A stretch of 64,000 nucleotides of DNA. It comes from Bin80 sp026708685. GTDB lineage: Bacteria; Bacteroidota; Rhodothermia; Rhodothermales; Bin80. A program made the translations under genes and the position numbers. Location: assembly GCA_965200955.1 (NCBI GenBank), contig OZ241742.1, forward strand, positions 1,922,001 to 1,986,000, written 5' to 3'. Position 1 is the stretch's first letter. The number at the start of each line of letters is the position of its first letter. Of this stretch, positions 27,015 to 36,349 are shown piece after piece. Under the pieces are notes generated by a model. The model was not told the origin of the DNA. It saw nothing but the letters and a program-made list of their open reading frames with translations, and ran no database searches.

Positions 27015-28175
27015 ATGCGCCTTCTATGGTTACTCTTCTTCACGGGCAGTTGGTTTTTGCCAACGGCTGCAGTTGCACAGTCCAGTGTTTTATACGAACC
27101 AGAGGTTCAGGCCTCGGCCAGTGCTGGGCTGGAAGCATTGTATGATTTTCAGTTTGCCAGAGCAGACTCACTCTTTCACTTGATTTCCGAGCAACACTCG
27201 GACCACCCGATTGGGCCGTGCCTTGAGGCATTAACATTGTGGTGGACGATTCTGCTCAACTTAGGCGATAGAAGCCACGATGAAGCATTCTTTGCTGCCA
27301 TGGATGAGGTGATCCAGCGAAGCAACGAACGTTTATCCCGTAATAAGAGTGATTTTGATGCGATGTTTTTCAAGGGCATTGCACTTGGATTCCGGGGGCG
27401 TTTACGGTCAAATCGACGTGACTGGATACGAGCTGCTGCAGATGGAAAGCGGGCGATGGATTACGTATTGGCAGTCGCTGATGCGGATTCCAGCAATGCT
27501 GATTTTGCATTGGGTCGCGGTCTTTATCAGTATTATGCCGCTCTGATACGAGACAAGTATCCATCGTTACGACCGATTACAGCATTTCTTCCATCAGGCA
27601 ATCGGAGGCTTGGACTGCAGGAGTTAATCCGCACGGCTACCGATGGTTACTATATGCAAACCGAAGCGATGTATTTTCTTGTGCAGATCAATTATCTCTA
27701 CGAGAGAAATTTTCGTGCGTCCGTTGAGCAGATTTCATGGTTGAGGGATCGTTTTCCAAACAACTCTTTTTTTCATACTTTGGAGGGACGAATTTATGCT
27801 GGCTGGCATCAATGGGCGGCATCGGATACGGTTTTCACCGCCGTACTAGAACGCTACAAGGCTCGACAGATCGGATACACTCCATCCATGGCAGAGCAGG
27901 CACTGTATTTTCTTGCCCGTTCCAGAATTGTTAAAGATGAGCCGAGCTCTGCACTGACCTTCTTGCTATCCCTTGAGGCACTCACTGCGAGGCTCGACAC
28001 GGACAGCTACTTCAGGGTTTTGGGGCGGCTCTACCAAGGGATTGCTCACGATCTCATGGGGCAGCGCGATCAGGCAGTCGCCCGTTACAGAGAGGTACTC
28101 AGAATGAAGCGTTGGGGATCCAGCCACTCCAATGCACGAAGATATATTGCAGAGCCTTATGTCGCTCATCAGTGA
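27015..28175 (+). CDS. Exported tetratricopeptide-repeat-like protein
   Basis: 386 residues. Signal peptide about 1-22 (LLWLLFFTGSWFLPTAAVAQ). The rest is built of helical pairs with TPR-like spacing, for example ALYDFQFARADSLFHLI near 40-57 and GIAHDLMGQRDQAVARYREV near 340-360, with weaker units between. A role in the periplasm as a protein-interaction scaffold is likely, but no partner can be read from context: it follows bioY closely and is convergent with a DinB-like gene 8 bp away. No catalytic motifs seen. Confidence 0.75.
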   Translation: MRLLWLLFFTGSWFLPTAAVAQSSVLYEPEVQASASAGLEALYDFQFARADSLFHLISEQHSDHPIGPCLEALTLWWTILLNLGDRSHDEAFFAAMDEVIQRSNERLSRNKSDFDAMFFKGIALGFRGRLRSNRRDWIRAAADGKRAMDYVLAVADADSSNADFALGRGLYQYYAALIRDKYPSLRPITAFLPSGNRRLGLQELIRTATDGYYMQTEAMYFLVQINYLYERNFRASVEQISWLRDRFPNNSFFHTLEGRIYAGWHQWAASDTVFTAVLERYKARQIGYTPSMAEQALYFLARSRIVKDEPSSALTFLLSLEALTARLDTDSYFRVLGRLYQGIAHDLMGQRDQAVARYREVLRMKRWGSSHSNARRYIAEPYVAHQ

Positions 28176-28183
28176 ATCAAGTG

Positions 28184-28699
28184 CTAACTTTCGTCAGCAC
28201 TTGGGCCATAGCTCGGTGGGAGCGGCACATTGTTCATCCGAAGGTATACCGACAGCTGTGCTCTGTGGTGAATCAAGTGACTGATTCCAAAGCGACGCAG
28301 AACCGTTGCCTTGGGTTCTGTAAAATAGGTCTGATCCCCGTAGGATAAGATCCATGGCTCGCCAAGTGTATCCAGCGTTGTACGATCAAGAACCTTACGC
28401 AGTTGACGTTCCTTTTCGTCAAAGGAAGCCATCAAGGCTTTCTGGGATGTGGCTTCTGTCTGCGGCCATGGTTGAGCCAGATCAACACCATCCTCTTCCA
28501 GTGTGACCACCTGCCACCAGAGCAGGTCAACAATATGGGAAGCCAGCTTCCCCATCGTCCATGACTTTTCATGTGGTTGCCAGTCAAAGCAGTCATCAGG
28601 CACACGAGACAGCATGTTTCGTGTAACCGCTAATTCGTAATCAGTATCGCCAAAAGCGAGGTGGAGAGGATCTAAGGTCATCAGGGAGTGTTGGATCAT
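28184..28699 (-). CDS. DinB-family protein
   Basis: 171 residues, four-helix-bundle type. The DinB metal site can be placed: one His in KLASHIVDLLWW and two further histidines in SHLIHHRAQLSVYLR. WTMGKLASH and ISHLIHHRAQL are the usual conserved blocks (DUF664/DinB_2). Members are metal-binding, some of them thiol S-transferases that use bacillithiol or mycothiol. Since the window also has a BshB1-like gene, a bacillithiol-dependent transferase role is possible, but that is inference. ATG at 28697-28699; a second ATG six codons on is also possible. Confidence 0.82.
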   Translation of the reverse strand: MIQHSLMTLDPLHLAFGDTDYELAVTRNMLSRVPDDCFDWQPHEKSWTMGKLASHIVDLLWWQVVTLEEDGVDLAQPWPQTEATSQKALMASFDEKERQLRKVLDRTTLDTLGEPWILSYGDQTYFTEPKATVLRRFGISHLIHHRAQLSVYLRMNNVPLPPSYGPSADES

Positions 28700-29176
28700 G
28701 AAAGTGAGCTAACGGGAAACTTGTTAGCAGACAGGATGTTCCTTTTGTTGTTGGATAGGGTAGGCCGTGTTGAAGATTTCTTGTGGCGTTCACCGAAACA
28801 ATAGGTTCTATGGTAACGAACGGTTCACCATAGGAATGTTGGCTTGGAATGAAGATGTCGCTTATGGTTGGTGACCAGGCTTGATGAGGATTCCAGCAGT
28901 GCGGTGATTTGATGGATGCGAATCAAAGATGAACTCAATGGTTTCCATTGTTGTACGGATGATTTTCCCCCTAAAACTGCTGAACTCTTTCAGTTTGATC
29001 GTATATTCCGTAAAATGGACATTTTGTATAGGTCTCATTCGTATTGGACCTGTACAGTTTGGACTCTCTTGGTCAGGTTCCAATTGCAAGTCTCATTCCT
29101 TCAAAATCAACGCTGAAAAAGAACGGGAGGCACTTTGGTCTCTGTTCATGACGCGTTTAATCATTTGTTCAACTCA
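28700..29176. other. Intergenic, about 477 bp, no feature recognised
   Basis: The region upstream of ribH is long enough for an FMN riboswitch, but its conserved core sequence is not present. Short frames on both strands show no family resemblance. Probably the promoter region of ribH-porZ plus decayed sequence. Confidence 0.4.
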
Positions 29177-29701
29177 ATGAGTGGTATCATGAATTACCTT
29201 GACTCTCCCGACTCCATCAAAGAGTACCGGGGGAAACTGGATCAACCAGTAGACACAAGATTTGGAATTGTGGTTAGCAGGTATTATAAAACTATCGCTG
29301 ATCAATTACTTGACGGTTGTCTAGAAGTTCTCAGAGAGCATAAGGTGGACAAGGTGGATGTTGCTTGGGTTCCAGGTGCTTACGAATTACCCATGGGTGC
29401 CCTGCACATGATGGATCACCAAAGCTATGATGCATTGATTGCCCTTGGAGCGATTATTCGTGGAAAAACCTATCATTTTGAACTCATCAGTCAGGCATGC
29501 ATCCGTGGTTTGAGTAGACTGTCAGAACAATCAGGTGTCTATGTATCCTTAGGAGTGATCACGACGGACAATGTCCAACAAGCTCAAGTTCGATCGGCAC
29601 CAGGTCCCAATAACAAGGGCAGAGAAGCTGGATTAGCTGCCTTGGAAATGCATGGACTTTTTCGAGAATTCCATCATGAAACGTCACGTTTTGACCCGTA
29701 G
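29177..29701 (+). CDS. ribH: 6,7-dimethyl-8-ribityllumazine synthase
   Basis: 174 residues from ATG 29177; ATG 29189 gives 170, and both fit the family of about 155-170. It makes lumazine from 5-amino-6-ribitylamino-uracil and dihydroxybutanone phosphate, the next-to-last step of riboflavin synthesis. Substrate-binding parts are clear: SRYYKTIADQLLDG, WVPGAYELPMGA, ALGAIIRGKTYHFELI (catalytic His), and GVITTDNVQQAQVRS. It overlaps the porZ start by 26 bp, so the two are coupled. Other riboflavin genes are not in the window. Confidence 0.93.
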   Translation: MSGIMNYLDSPDSIKEYRGKLDQPVDTRFGIVVSRYYKTIADQLLDGCLEVLREHKVDKVDVAWVPGAYELPMGALHMMDHQSYDALIALGAIIRGKTYHFELISQACIRGLSRLSEQSGVYVSLGVITTDNVQQAQVRSAPGPNNKGREAGLAALEMHGLFREFHHETSRFDP

Positions 29702-32033
29702 TATCGGTTACTGGGTCTTGATCTGTCTACTGTTGCTCACAGCACAGGTAGATGCTCAATCCCTTCGATCGTGGTCAGCACATACCAGTGCCAGACTGGT
29801 GACCAGTCTATCGGCCGGTTCTTCCATGGTATGGGTTGCCTCAACTGGCGGGATCTTTGGATATGATCCGAGTACTGGGCAACTCTCCAGATTCACGGCT
29901 GCTGAAGGCCTGTATGATGTGAATGTGCGTGCGATTGCATGGGACTCCGACCGACAGGTGGTATGGACTGGATATACCGATGGTGTCTTTGAACGGCTTG
30001 ACCTTTCCACGGGAGAGGTCGTGACCTTTTTTGATATTTTCCGAAGCGACAGATTTCCATCCAAGGTCATCAATGAAATGGTCATTATTGGTGATAGTCT
30101 CCTGATTGCAACTGGATTTGGGCTTGTAGTCTTTGACCCATCCCAGAATGAAGTCCGAGATACCTACAGTCGATTCGGGGAGATTACCGCTGCCACGGCG
30201 GTCAATGATGTCGCTGTCATTGATGCCCCAGATGGAACGCGTCATCTATGGGTAGGAACCGATACAGGCGTTGCCAGTGCTCCCTTGAGCAGTAGAAGTT
30301 TACAGGATCCAAGCAGCTGGACTTCGGTGACCAATGTACAGCCAGCATCCAAGGTCACCGACCTTGTGTATCACCATAATCGAGTCTATGTCGGCACTCC
30401 TTTAGGGCTTGGGACTCGTAGGTCCGACGGGACATTCACGCGTGTGGGATCATCCAATCGCCCCATCATGGATTTGGATATCCTTGACGATAAGGTGATT
30501 GCTGTCACACAATTCAGGATACGAGCATACGATCCACAGGGGAATGAAACCATTCCCGTTGATGGCTTTGAAGATTTGCAGGCGGTTGCTGTCCATCAAT
30601 CTACGGTATGGCTGGGGGATGCACAGCGGGGATTGAATCAATACTCCAAAACGGACGGATCGACATCCTTAACCCTTGTCACCTCAGATCTCTATCCTGA
30701 TGGCCCCTTTGATTCTCTTTTTGAGGATTTAGTTACTGGGCCTGATGGATCGCTTTGGGCCGCTGCCCAGCGTGGTCTTGCGAGGACAGGATTCTATCGC
30801 AGGAATTCTGATGGAGAGTGGACGAATTTTACAGGTCGGTTTGTAGATGCCTTAAAGGATAGAGGGGGGTACTGGCGGGTCCATGTAGATGGCCAGGCAA
30901 CCGCATGGGCCGGTTCGCGTGGTGGTGGTCTGGCCCATGTTTCATCCGATGATGCGGTCACTGTGTATGATCAGTCCAACTCAACATTAAGCCCAGCGTC
31001 TGGCACCCAGAATTATATCATTATTGGTGGCATTGGAAGTGACGAAGACGGATACCTGTGGGTGACCAATACCATATCGCAGTATCCCTTGCATGTAAGA
31101 GATCCTGAGGGTAACTGGACCCGTTTGTTACCTCCGTTATGCCAAGGTGCACCTCAATCTACTGGACTTGGAGATATTATTGTCGACTCTAATGGGATCA
31201 AGTGGATTATTTTATTGGAGCCGGGGAATTTGAATCTTACACGAGGCATCCTCATTTTAGATACCAGTGGTACTCCCGAAGATCAGAGCGATGATGTATG
31301 TCGTTTCTATTCAAGTCCAGGATCCAACGGCACAGGGCTACCCGGATCTCAAATCCAGTCCATCACAGAAGATCTATCGGGTCGCATATGGATTGGCACC
31401 AATGGTGGTCCTGCTTTTTTTAGGACATCCACTTTGGTAGCAAGTGATCCAGGCCTAGAGGCAGTCTGGCCCGTGTGGGATGATCGGACCGATGGAACGT
31501 ATGTATTGCGTGGGCTGAGTGTCAACGATATTGCGGCAGATCCATCCAACCGGTTATGGATGGCGACCCCCGATGGTCTTTACCTGCTATCCGAGAGTGA
31601 TGGGTACAATCTGGTGGCCCATTACACATCCGATAATTCGCCCTTGTTTTCGAATCAAGTGTTGACCATTACGGTAGAAGAAACCAGTGGAGAAGTCTTT
31701 ATTGGTACCGATAAAGGTCTCGTTAGTGCATACAGTGATGCGGTGAAGTCATCTGAACAAGTTCAGGACTTGTTCGTTTACCCGAATCCTGTTGAGATAA
31801 TGTCTGACCAATCTCCACAAGTGTATATTGAGGGATTGGTTGCAGAAACAGAAATTTCGATCACATCCATCCATGGAGAACTGGTTCGCCGCATGCAGGC
31901 ACGCGGTGGCAGGGGATTGTGGAACGGGCGTGACCAGACGGGAAATCTTGTTCCTTCTGGGATGTATCTGATTGTTGCAAGGGGCAAAAACGGTGAAGGT
32001 ATTGCCTACGGCAAGGTTGCTGTTATCCATTAA
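29676..32033 (+). CDS. porZ: PorZ-like T9SS attachment-complex protein
   Basis: 785 residues. Signal peptide about 1-28, ending VDAQ. The body is two beta-propeller-like halves: the first matches the PorZ N-terminal pattern (STGGIFGYDPSTGQLSRF, then GYTDGVFERLDLSTG), and the second has the two-component-regulator-propeller repeats (IQSITEDLSGRIWIGTNGG). The C-terminal part is a T9SS sorting domain (VYPNPVE). In Porphyromonas and relatives, PorZ is itself exported by the T9SS and works with PorU, PorV and PorQ to attach cargo to the surface. Its presence links the giant YPNPF-tailed proteins of this window to T9SS. The ATG at 29676 is chosen because the longer frame would begin before the signal peptide. 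Co-transcription with ribH is an overlap, not a functional link. Confidence 0.85.
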   Translation: MKRHVLTRSIGYWVLICLLLLTAQVDAQSLRSWSAHTSARLVTSLSAGSSMVWVASTGGIFGYDPSTGQLSRFTAAEGLYDVNVRAIAWDSDRQVVWTGYTDGVFERLDLSTGEVVTFFDIFRSDRFPSKVINEMVIIGDSLLIATGFGLVVFDPSQNEVRDTYSRFGEITAATAVNDVAVIDAPDGTRHLWVGTDTGVASAPLSSRSLQDPSSWTSVTNVQPASKVTDLVYHHNRVYVGTPLGLGTRRSDGTFTRVGSSNRPIMDLDILDDKVIAVTQFRIRAYDPQGNETIPVDGFEDLQAVAVHQSTVWLGDAQRGLNQYSKTDGSTSLTLVTSDLYPDGPFDSLFEDLVTGPDGSLWAAAQRGLARTGFYRRNSDGEWTNFTGRFVDALKDRGGYWRVHVDGQATAWAGSRGGGLAHVSSDDAVTVYDQSNSTLSPASGTQNYIIIGGIGSDEDGYLWVTNTISQYPLHVRDPEGNWTRLLPPLCQGAPQSTGLGDIIVDSNGIKWIILLEPGNLNLTRGILILDTSGTPEDQSDDVCRFYSSPGSNGTGLPGSQIQSITEDLSGRIWIGTNGGPAFFRTSTLVASDPGLEAVWPVWDDRTDGTYVLRGLSVNDIAADPSNRLWMATPDGLYLLSESDGYNLVAHYTSDNSPLFSNQVLTITVEETSGEVFIGTDKGLVSAYSDAVKSSEQVQDLFVYPNPVEIMSDQSPQVYIEGLVAETEISITSIHGELVRRMQARGGRGLWNGRDQTGNLVPSGMYLIVARGKNGEGIAYGKVAVIH

Positions 32034-32094
32034 GCTTCGGTCATTATACAGACGGGTTTGTGTGTATAGGTGAAACTACATTATTTTTTGACAT

Positions 32095-32169
32095 GGTGAC
32101 CGTAGCTCAGGTGGTTAGAGCGCCAGGTTGTGGCCCTGGAGGTCGGGGGTTCAAGTCCCCTCGGTCACC
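32095..32169 (+). tRNA. tRNA-His (GTG)
   Basis: Acceptor GTGACCG pairs with CGGTCAC, with the extra G(-1) at 32095 opposite C73, the hallmark of tRNA-His. The anticodon stem CCAGG/CCTGG closes the loop TTGTGGC, giving anticodon GTG. CCA is not fully encoded. Confidence 0.95.
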
Positions 32170-32182
32170 CATCATATGACTT

Positions 32183-32255
32183 GCCGCGTTCGTCTAGGGG
32201 TTTAGGACGCCGGCCTTTCACGCCGGTAACACGGGTTCAAATCCCGTACGCGGTA
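32183..32255 (+). tRNA. tRNA-Glu (TTC)
   Basis: Acceptor GCCGCGT/ACGCGGT, anticodon stem CCGGC/GCCGG around loop CTTTCAC, giving TTC. T arm ACGGG/CCCGT with TTCAAAT. The discriminator is A, and CCA is not encoded. It is 13 bp downstream of tRNA-His. The last 38 bp of the DUF4105 gene on the other strand overlap it. Confidence 0.95.
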
Positions 32256-33405
32256 CTTTTGCGAGGATGAAGCATCGCATTGCAAGTGCGAGGGCAAGTG
32301 GGATGGTTGCCATTGGAAAGTCTTGAGGCCACCACATGCTCCCAAGTGCAAAGAGGGTTGCACTCACTCCTGATGTCCACCAATAGATGGATGCCCACCG
32401 CCATTTTGAAAACCATAGTGGAATCAGGTGAAGGGGCCATGCCCACATGATATGGAGGTTCGGACGAGTAATTTCGTGTAGAGACACCAACCAAAAAAAT
32501 GTGATCAGTAGCCCAATCATGGACACCATACCCATGAAGATAACATCAAACCTTCGCCGTCGTGGTGTTCTGAAATCCATGACGGAGAGATAGAGTGCAA
32601 TCAAGCAAAGGATCCATCCTATCCAAGTAGGGATTGACATGAACTGTCGGGGGGTAGGGGAGATCGGTTCACCAAACAGCGTGTCCGTTTGAGCAACCAG
32701 AGGATGTTGATCACGTTTTTGAGCATTTTCCAAAAGAATTTGGAATTCTATGGGCAGAAAACTGAGCTGGCGGCGAGTAGAAAATTCGTCAACGGGGATC
32801 CCCATTGCGACGTTGATGGCAACGTCTAAGGCTGGTTTTGTACGTAGATAAGGACGGATCAAGTCTCGAAATGAGATGCCAACGGATTGAGAGTCAACGA
32901 GCTGGACATCAAGGGCATCTTCCAGTACTTCAAGAATTCGTGTCGCACAATTGTCATACAGAAAATCATAACGATAGACCCGGTTTTCAGGGAGGGCGTT
33001 CACTCTGAGGAGTTCATAGAGCGTTTGGATTTCCTGTTGATTCATATCAAGATGTTGCTGCACAACTCCGCGCCCTTCGGTCACCCAAGAGTGTTCAACC
33101 AAGGCTTGCGATTGATGCAATGATAGTTGGTAATCCAGCTTTCCATAGGCAAATCTTGCCATAAAGGATAGGGGGCTCCGAAAGTCAAACGTACCATAGT
33201 TATAGGAGATGTCAAATCCAGTCGTTGGATCCCAAATTCGAAGTGCACTATGTCCCCATAGAGCATAAATGGCTTCTCCAGGGTAGATCGTTAGGACAGA
33301 TACGCGGGCAGAATCGGAAATCTGGGCGTGTACAGAGAAAGGGTATGCCGAAGGGATACTCAGGAAAAAGATGAACAGGAGTCCACGCAAACGGGTTAAC
33401 TGCAT
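32218..33405 (-). CDS. DUF4105 (Lnb N-terminal-like) membrane protein
   Basis: 395 residues from ATG 33403-33405; an upstream ATG at 33432 is possible. Signal peptide about 1-28 (GLLFIFFLSIPSAYPFSVHAQ). The DUF4105 domain is clear: LTIYPGEAIYALWGHSALRI, then NYGTFDF and YDFLYDNCATR near residue 150, with the Cys and His likely to be active. After about residue 260 come four to five membrane segments. Relatives of this fold include the lysyl-lipoprotein enzyme Lnb, so a role in lipoprotein acyl modification at the membrane is possible, but not shown. The last 12 or so residues (VPRTGFEPVLPA) are encoded antisense to tRNA-Glu and are an accidental tail. Confidence 0.82.
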   Translation of the reverse strand: MQLTRLRGLLFIFFLSIPSAYPFSVHAQISDSARVSVLTIYPGEAIYALWGHSALRIWDPTTGFDISYNYGTFDFRSPLSFMARFAYGKLDYQLSLHQSQALVEHSWVTEGRGVVQQHLDMNQQEIQTLYELLRVNALPENRVYRYDFLYDNCATRILEVLEDALDVQLVDSQSVGISFRDLIRPYLRTKPALDVAINVAMGIPVDEFSTRRQLSFLPIEFQILLENAQKRDQHPLVAQTDTLFGEPISPTPRQFMSIPTWIGWILCLIALYLSVMDFRTPRRRRFDVIFMGMVSMIGLLITFFWLVSLHEITRPNLHIMWAWPLHLIPLWFSKWRWASIYWWTSGVSATLFALGSMWWPQDFPMATIPLALALAMRCFILAKVPRTGFEPVLPA

Positions 33406-33419
33406 CCCACTTGAATGTG

Positions 33420-34271
33420 ATGAATTTAACAAAAAAGAATCGTGCTCAAGCTACCCTTGATGCACTTTCAAAAGTGATTCCACATCCTGAAACCGAGTTA
33501 AGGTATTCGGATGAATATGAACTGATTGTCGCCGTCATTCTCTCAGCACAGTGCACGGATGTACGGGTTAACATGGTTACGCCAGAGCTGTTCAAATGCT
33601 GGCCCACCTTTCAGGCTCTGGCCTCTGCAACCCCTGAGGAGGTTGTACGGGTGATTTCTTCCATCTCCTATCCGAATAACAAATCAAAACACTTGGTTGG
33701 CATGGCCTCTATGGTGATTGAGGATTTCGGGGGGCAACTTCCCCAGGATCAGGCTTCGTTGATGAAGTTACCCGGTGTCGGTCGAAAAACGGCACAGGTG
33801 GTATCGTCTGTTGCCTTTGGAGATCGGGATGCTCTCCCGGTCGACACGCATGTGTTTCGAGTTGCCAATAGGATTGGGCTTGTGGAGCATGCGGATACCC
33901 CTCTCAAGGTAGAAATGGGATTGAAGAAGGTCATTCCTCGGGATAAGTGGGGTGTGGCCCATCATCTCTTGATTCTTCATGGACGCTATACATGTACGGC
34001 TAGGAATCCTGACTGTGCATCTTGTGTCATTACCGGTCTATGCAAGTATTACCAATCCACCTTACGTCTTCCAGAGCCAATGGAGGAGCTCAATCCCAAA
34101 AAGGGTTCTTACTATTGTGCAACGAGGCGATATTATTTTGACGAGCCAAGTTGGCGGGTTGACCGTCACGGAATACGACAGCTTTCGTGTCCTCAGTGTG
34201 ACTCAATGAATGTATATGTTACAAAGACTGGACGTACAACCAAGACCGTTCGTGACTACAGAATTGATTAA
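33420..34271 (+). CDS. nth: Endonuclease III
   Basis: 283 residues, longer than the typical 210-220. Base-excision repair glycosylase/AP lyase for oxidised pyrimidines. Helix-hairpin-helix LPGVGRKTAQ with catalytic Lys about 123, catalytic Asp about 142 in VDTHVFRVA, and the 4Fe-4S cluster as C-x6-C-x2-C-x5-C (CTARNPDCASCVITGLC) near 191-207. After this core there is a 70-residue tail not seen in standard Nth: SYYCATRRYYFDEP followed by LSCPQCDS and a basic end, apparently a small cysteine-containing extra domain. The ATG at 33420 lies 14 bp from the start of the divergent DUF4105 gene; a TTG at 33411 is also in frame. 19 bp upstream of gpmI. Confidence 0.93.
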   Translation: MNLTKKNRAQATLDALSKVIPHPETELRYSDEYELIVAVILSAQCTDVRVNMVTPELFKCWPTFQALASATPEEVVRVISSISYPNNKSKHLVGMASMVIEDFGGQLPQDQASLMKLPGVGRKTAQVVSSVAFGDRDALPVDTHVFRVANRIGLVEHADTPLKVEMGLKKVIPRDKWGVAHHLLILHGRYTCTARNPDCASCVITGLCKYYQSTLRLPEPMEELNPKKGSYYCATRRYYFDEPSWRVDRHGIRQLSCPQCDSMNVYVTKTGRTTKTVRDYRID

Positions 34272-34290
34272 CCGTTTCCCAAATAAATAG

Positions 34291-35796
34291 ATGTCAAGTC
34301 AACATATTCTTATGATTTTGGATGGCTATGGGATTGCATCCGATCCCAGTGTGAGTGCAATAGATCAAGCCCACAAGCCATATTTAGATCAACTATTTAC
34401 TCGTTATCCCCACAGTACTCTTGAAGCTTCGGGGCGTCCAGTTGGTTTACCTCCTGGCCAGATGGGCAACAGTGAAGTTGGTCACATGAACCTTGGGGCA
34501 GGTCGAATTGTGAACCAAGAAATTACACGTATTGATCTAGCGATTGAGGACGAATCCATCTACCAAAATGAAGTTCTTGTTCTCGCCGCACAGCATGCAC
34601 GCCATTCTCGTCTTCATTTGATGGGATTATTCTCAGATGGTGGTGTACACAGTCATCTCCGGCATCTGACCGCTCTGTGCCAGTTAGCGAAGAAACAGGG
34701 ATTATCGCGTGAACAGGTATGTATTCACGCATTTACTGACGGAAGGGATGCTGACCCGCATGGGGGGATCAAGTATGCCCAGGAGTTTCAAAACGAAGCA
34801 GGTCATCTCGGTCAACTCACCACCGTGATCGGTCGCTATCATGCTATGGATCGGGATCAGAGATGGCATAGAACGCAGAAGGCCTATGACATGTTGGTTC
34901 ATGGCAGGGGAATGAAATCGGACAGTGCAACTGCTGTTTTTGAGTCAAGTTATGCATCTGGGATTACGGATGAATTTATTGAACCACACATCCTTGAGCC
35001 AGTGATGATCAAAGACGGAGACGCTGTTGTGTTTTTTAATTTTAGAGCAGATCGCGGCCGCCAGTTGGTAAATGCCTTTACACAGGTCCCAACGGATGCA
35101 CAGTTTCCTGTTGTTTCGTTTTCCAATTTATTTTTTGCGACACTGACTCCGTACGATAAGAGTTTTGGATTACCAGTAGCATTTGACAAGGTTGATCTTC
35201 AGGAAACTCTTGGCGAGGTCATAGCGAATGCGGGTCTTCGTCAACTCAGAGTCGCAGAAACCGAAAAATACCCTCATGTAACGTATTTCTTCAGTGGTGG
35301 GCGAGAAGAGTTGTTTGAAGGTGAAGAACGTTTATTGATCAACTCACCCAAAGTTGCAACCTATGATTTACAGCCCGAAATGAGTGCACCTGAGGTGTCC
35401 AGCAAATGTGCTGAAGCACTCAAGACGGGCACTTTTAATTTTGTCTGCATCAACTTTGCCAACCCTGACATGGTGGGCCATACTGGAGTCTTTGATGCAG
35501 CTGTCAAGGCCGTTGAAGCTGTTGATCAGGCCGTGCGTGTCGTGGTTGAGACAGCCATCAGTGCAGGATATGGAATTACGATCATCGCGGATCACGGGAA
35601 TGCAGATTATATGATGAATGAAGATGGGACACCAAATACGGCCCACTCAACCGCTCTCGTCCCGCATCTGATCATCAAGGATGGATTTACGGGTCCAATC
35701 CAACATGGAAAGTTGGGCGATATTGCTCCTACCATTTTGCGTTTGATGGATTTAGATATTCCAGAGAGGATGACGGGTAAGGTTCTGGTTTCCTAA
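34291..35796 (+). CDS. gpmI: 2,3-bisphosphoglycerate-independent phosphoglycerate mutase
   Basis: 501 residues, full length. Interconverts 2- and 3-phosphoglycerate in glycolysis using two Mn2+ ions. Metal Asp in LMILDGYG (D11), active-site Ser61 in GNSEVGHMNLGAGR, and the second metal site in IADHGNADYM; the phosphatase and transferase domains are both complete. It starts 19 bp after nth on the same strand, so the two are probably co-transcribed. No regulatory element recognised. Confidence 0.96.
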   Translation: MSSQHILMILDGYGIASDPSVSAIDQAHKPYLDQLFTRYPHSTLEASGRPVGLPPGQMGNSEVGHMNLGAGRIVNQEITRIDLAIEDESIYQNEVLVLAAQHARHSRLHLMGLFSDGGVHSHLRHLTALCQLAKKQGLSREQVCIHAFTDGRDADPHGGIKYAQEFQNEAGHLGQLTTVIGRYHAMDRDQRWHRTQKAYDMLVHGRGMKSDSATAVFESSYASGITDEFIEPHILEPVMIKDGDAVVFFNFRADRGRQLVNAFTQVPTDAQFPVVSFSNLFFATLTPYDKSFGLPVAFDKVDLQETLGEVIANAGLRQLRVAETEKYPHVTYFFSGGREELFEGEERLLINSPKVATYDLQPEMSAPEVSSKCAEALKTGTFNFVCINFANPDMVGHTGVFDAAVKAVEAVDQAVRVVVETAISAGYGITIIADHGNADYMMNEDGTPNTAHSTALVPHLIIKDGFTGPIQHGKLGDIAPTILRLMDLDIPERMTGKVLVS

Positions 35797-36349
35797 CTTG
35801 TGGACTGGGTTGAATACTCTCAGGGTGAAGGAGGCTAATTCATTTTTTCACTAGATCAATGATGTGTGCATGCAGTGGTATCTGACCTCACTGTATGTAA
35901 ACCATTCATGCATCCGATGTAGAATGTGAATATGGTCATTTCCATCCCAATCTGCTTGTAGCGTTCCACTTCAACAAATTGAATTTATCATAGATCAAGT
36001 CTATTTCATAACGATGGGGTCACTACTAAAAATGCGCCATGATGCCCAAGAACAGCGTCTCTCGAAAGCACAGAAGGTTTGCAAAAGCCGTGAGCCTCTA
36101 CACTTGTAGACTATTGAAGCAAAACATGCCATATATCTCCTGATCCTTAGCAAATCCATGTCGTTAAAAAAATCTTGACAAAAACACTACTGACGTATTA
36201 TTCACGGATGATCCGAAGTATGTAAACATCTCATTTGGATTGAAATTTCATTGGCATGATTCCAGTGTGGATATCATCAAGTATTCAAAAACCTTGTATC
36301 AAGACGAGCGTTTAATACTGTGAAAACTCAAACAATTATTTCTGATTAA
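35797..36349. other. Intergenic, 553 bp, promoter region of giant protein 3
   Basis: No gene recognised. A TTGACA at 36175-36180 followed after 15 bp by TATTAT resembles a sigma-70 promoter, but the spacing is short and the -33/-7 type of Bacteroidota is not seen, so this is only a hint. Homology to the upstream regions of giant genes 1 and 2 is not evident. Confidence 0.35.

Noticed and set aside
28862..29116. Small frames on both strands upstream of ribH
   Set aside because: No family resemblance, overlapping on both strands, and no credible start; treated as non-coding.
28700..29176. FMN riboswitch upstream of ribH
   Set aside because: The conserved core of the element is missing and no matching set of stems was found.
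36175..36201. TTGACA...TATTAT as promoter of giant gene 3
   Set aside because: The spacing is 15 bp and the phylum uses different promoter motifs; kept only as a hint in the intergenic entry.
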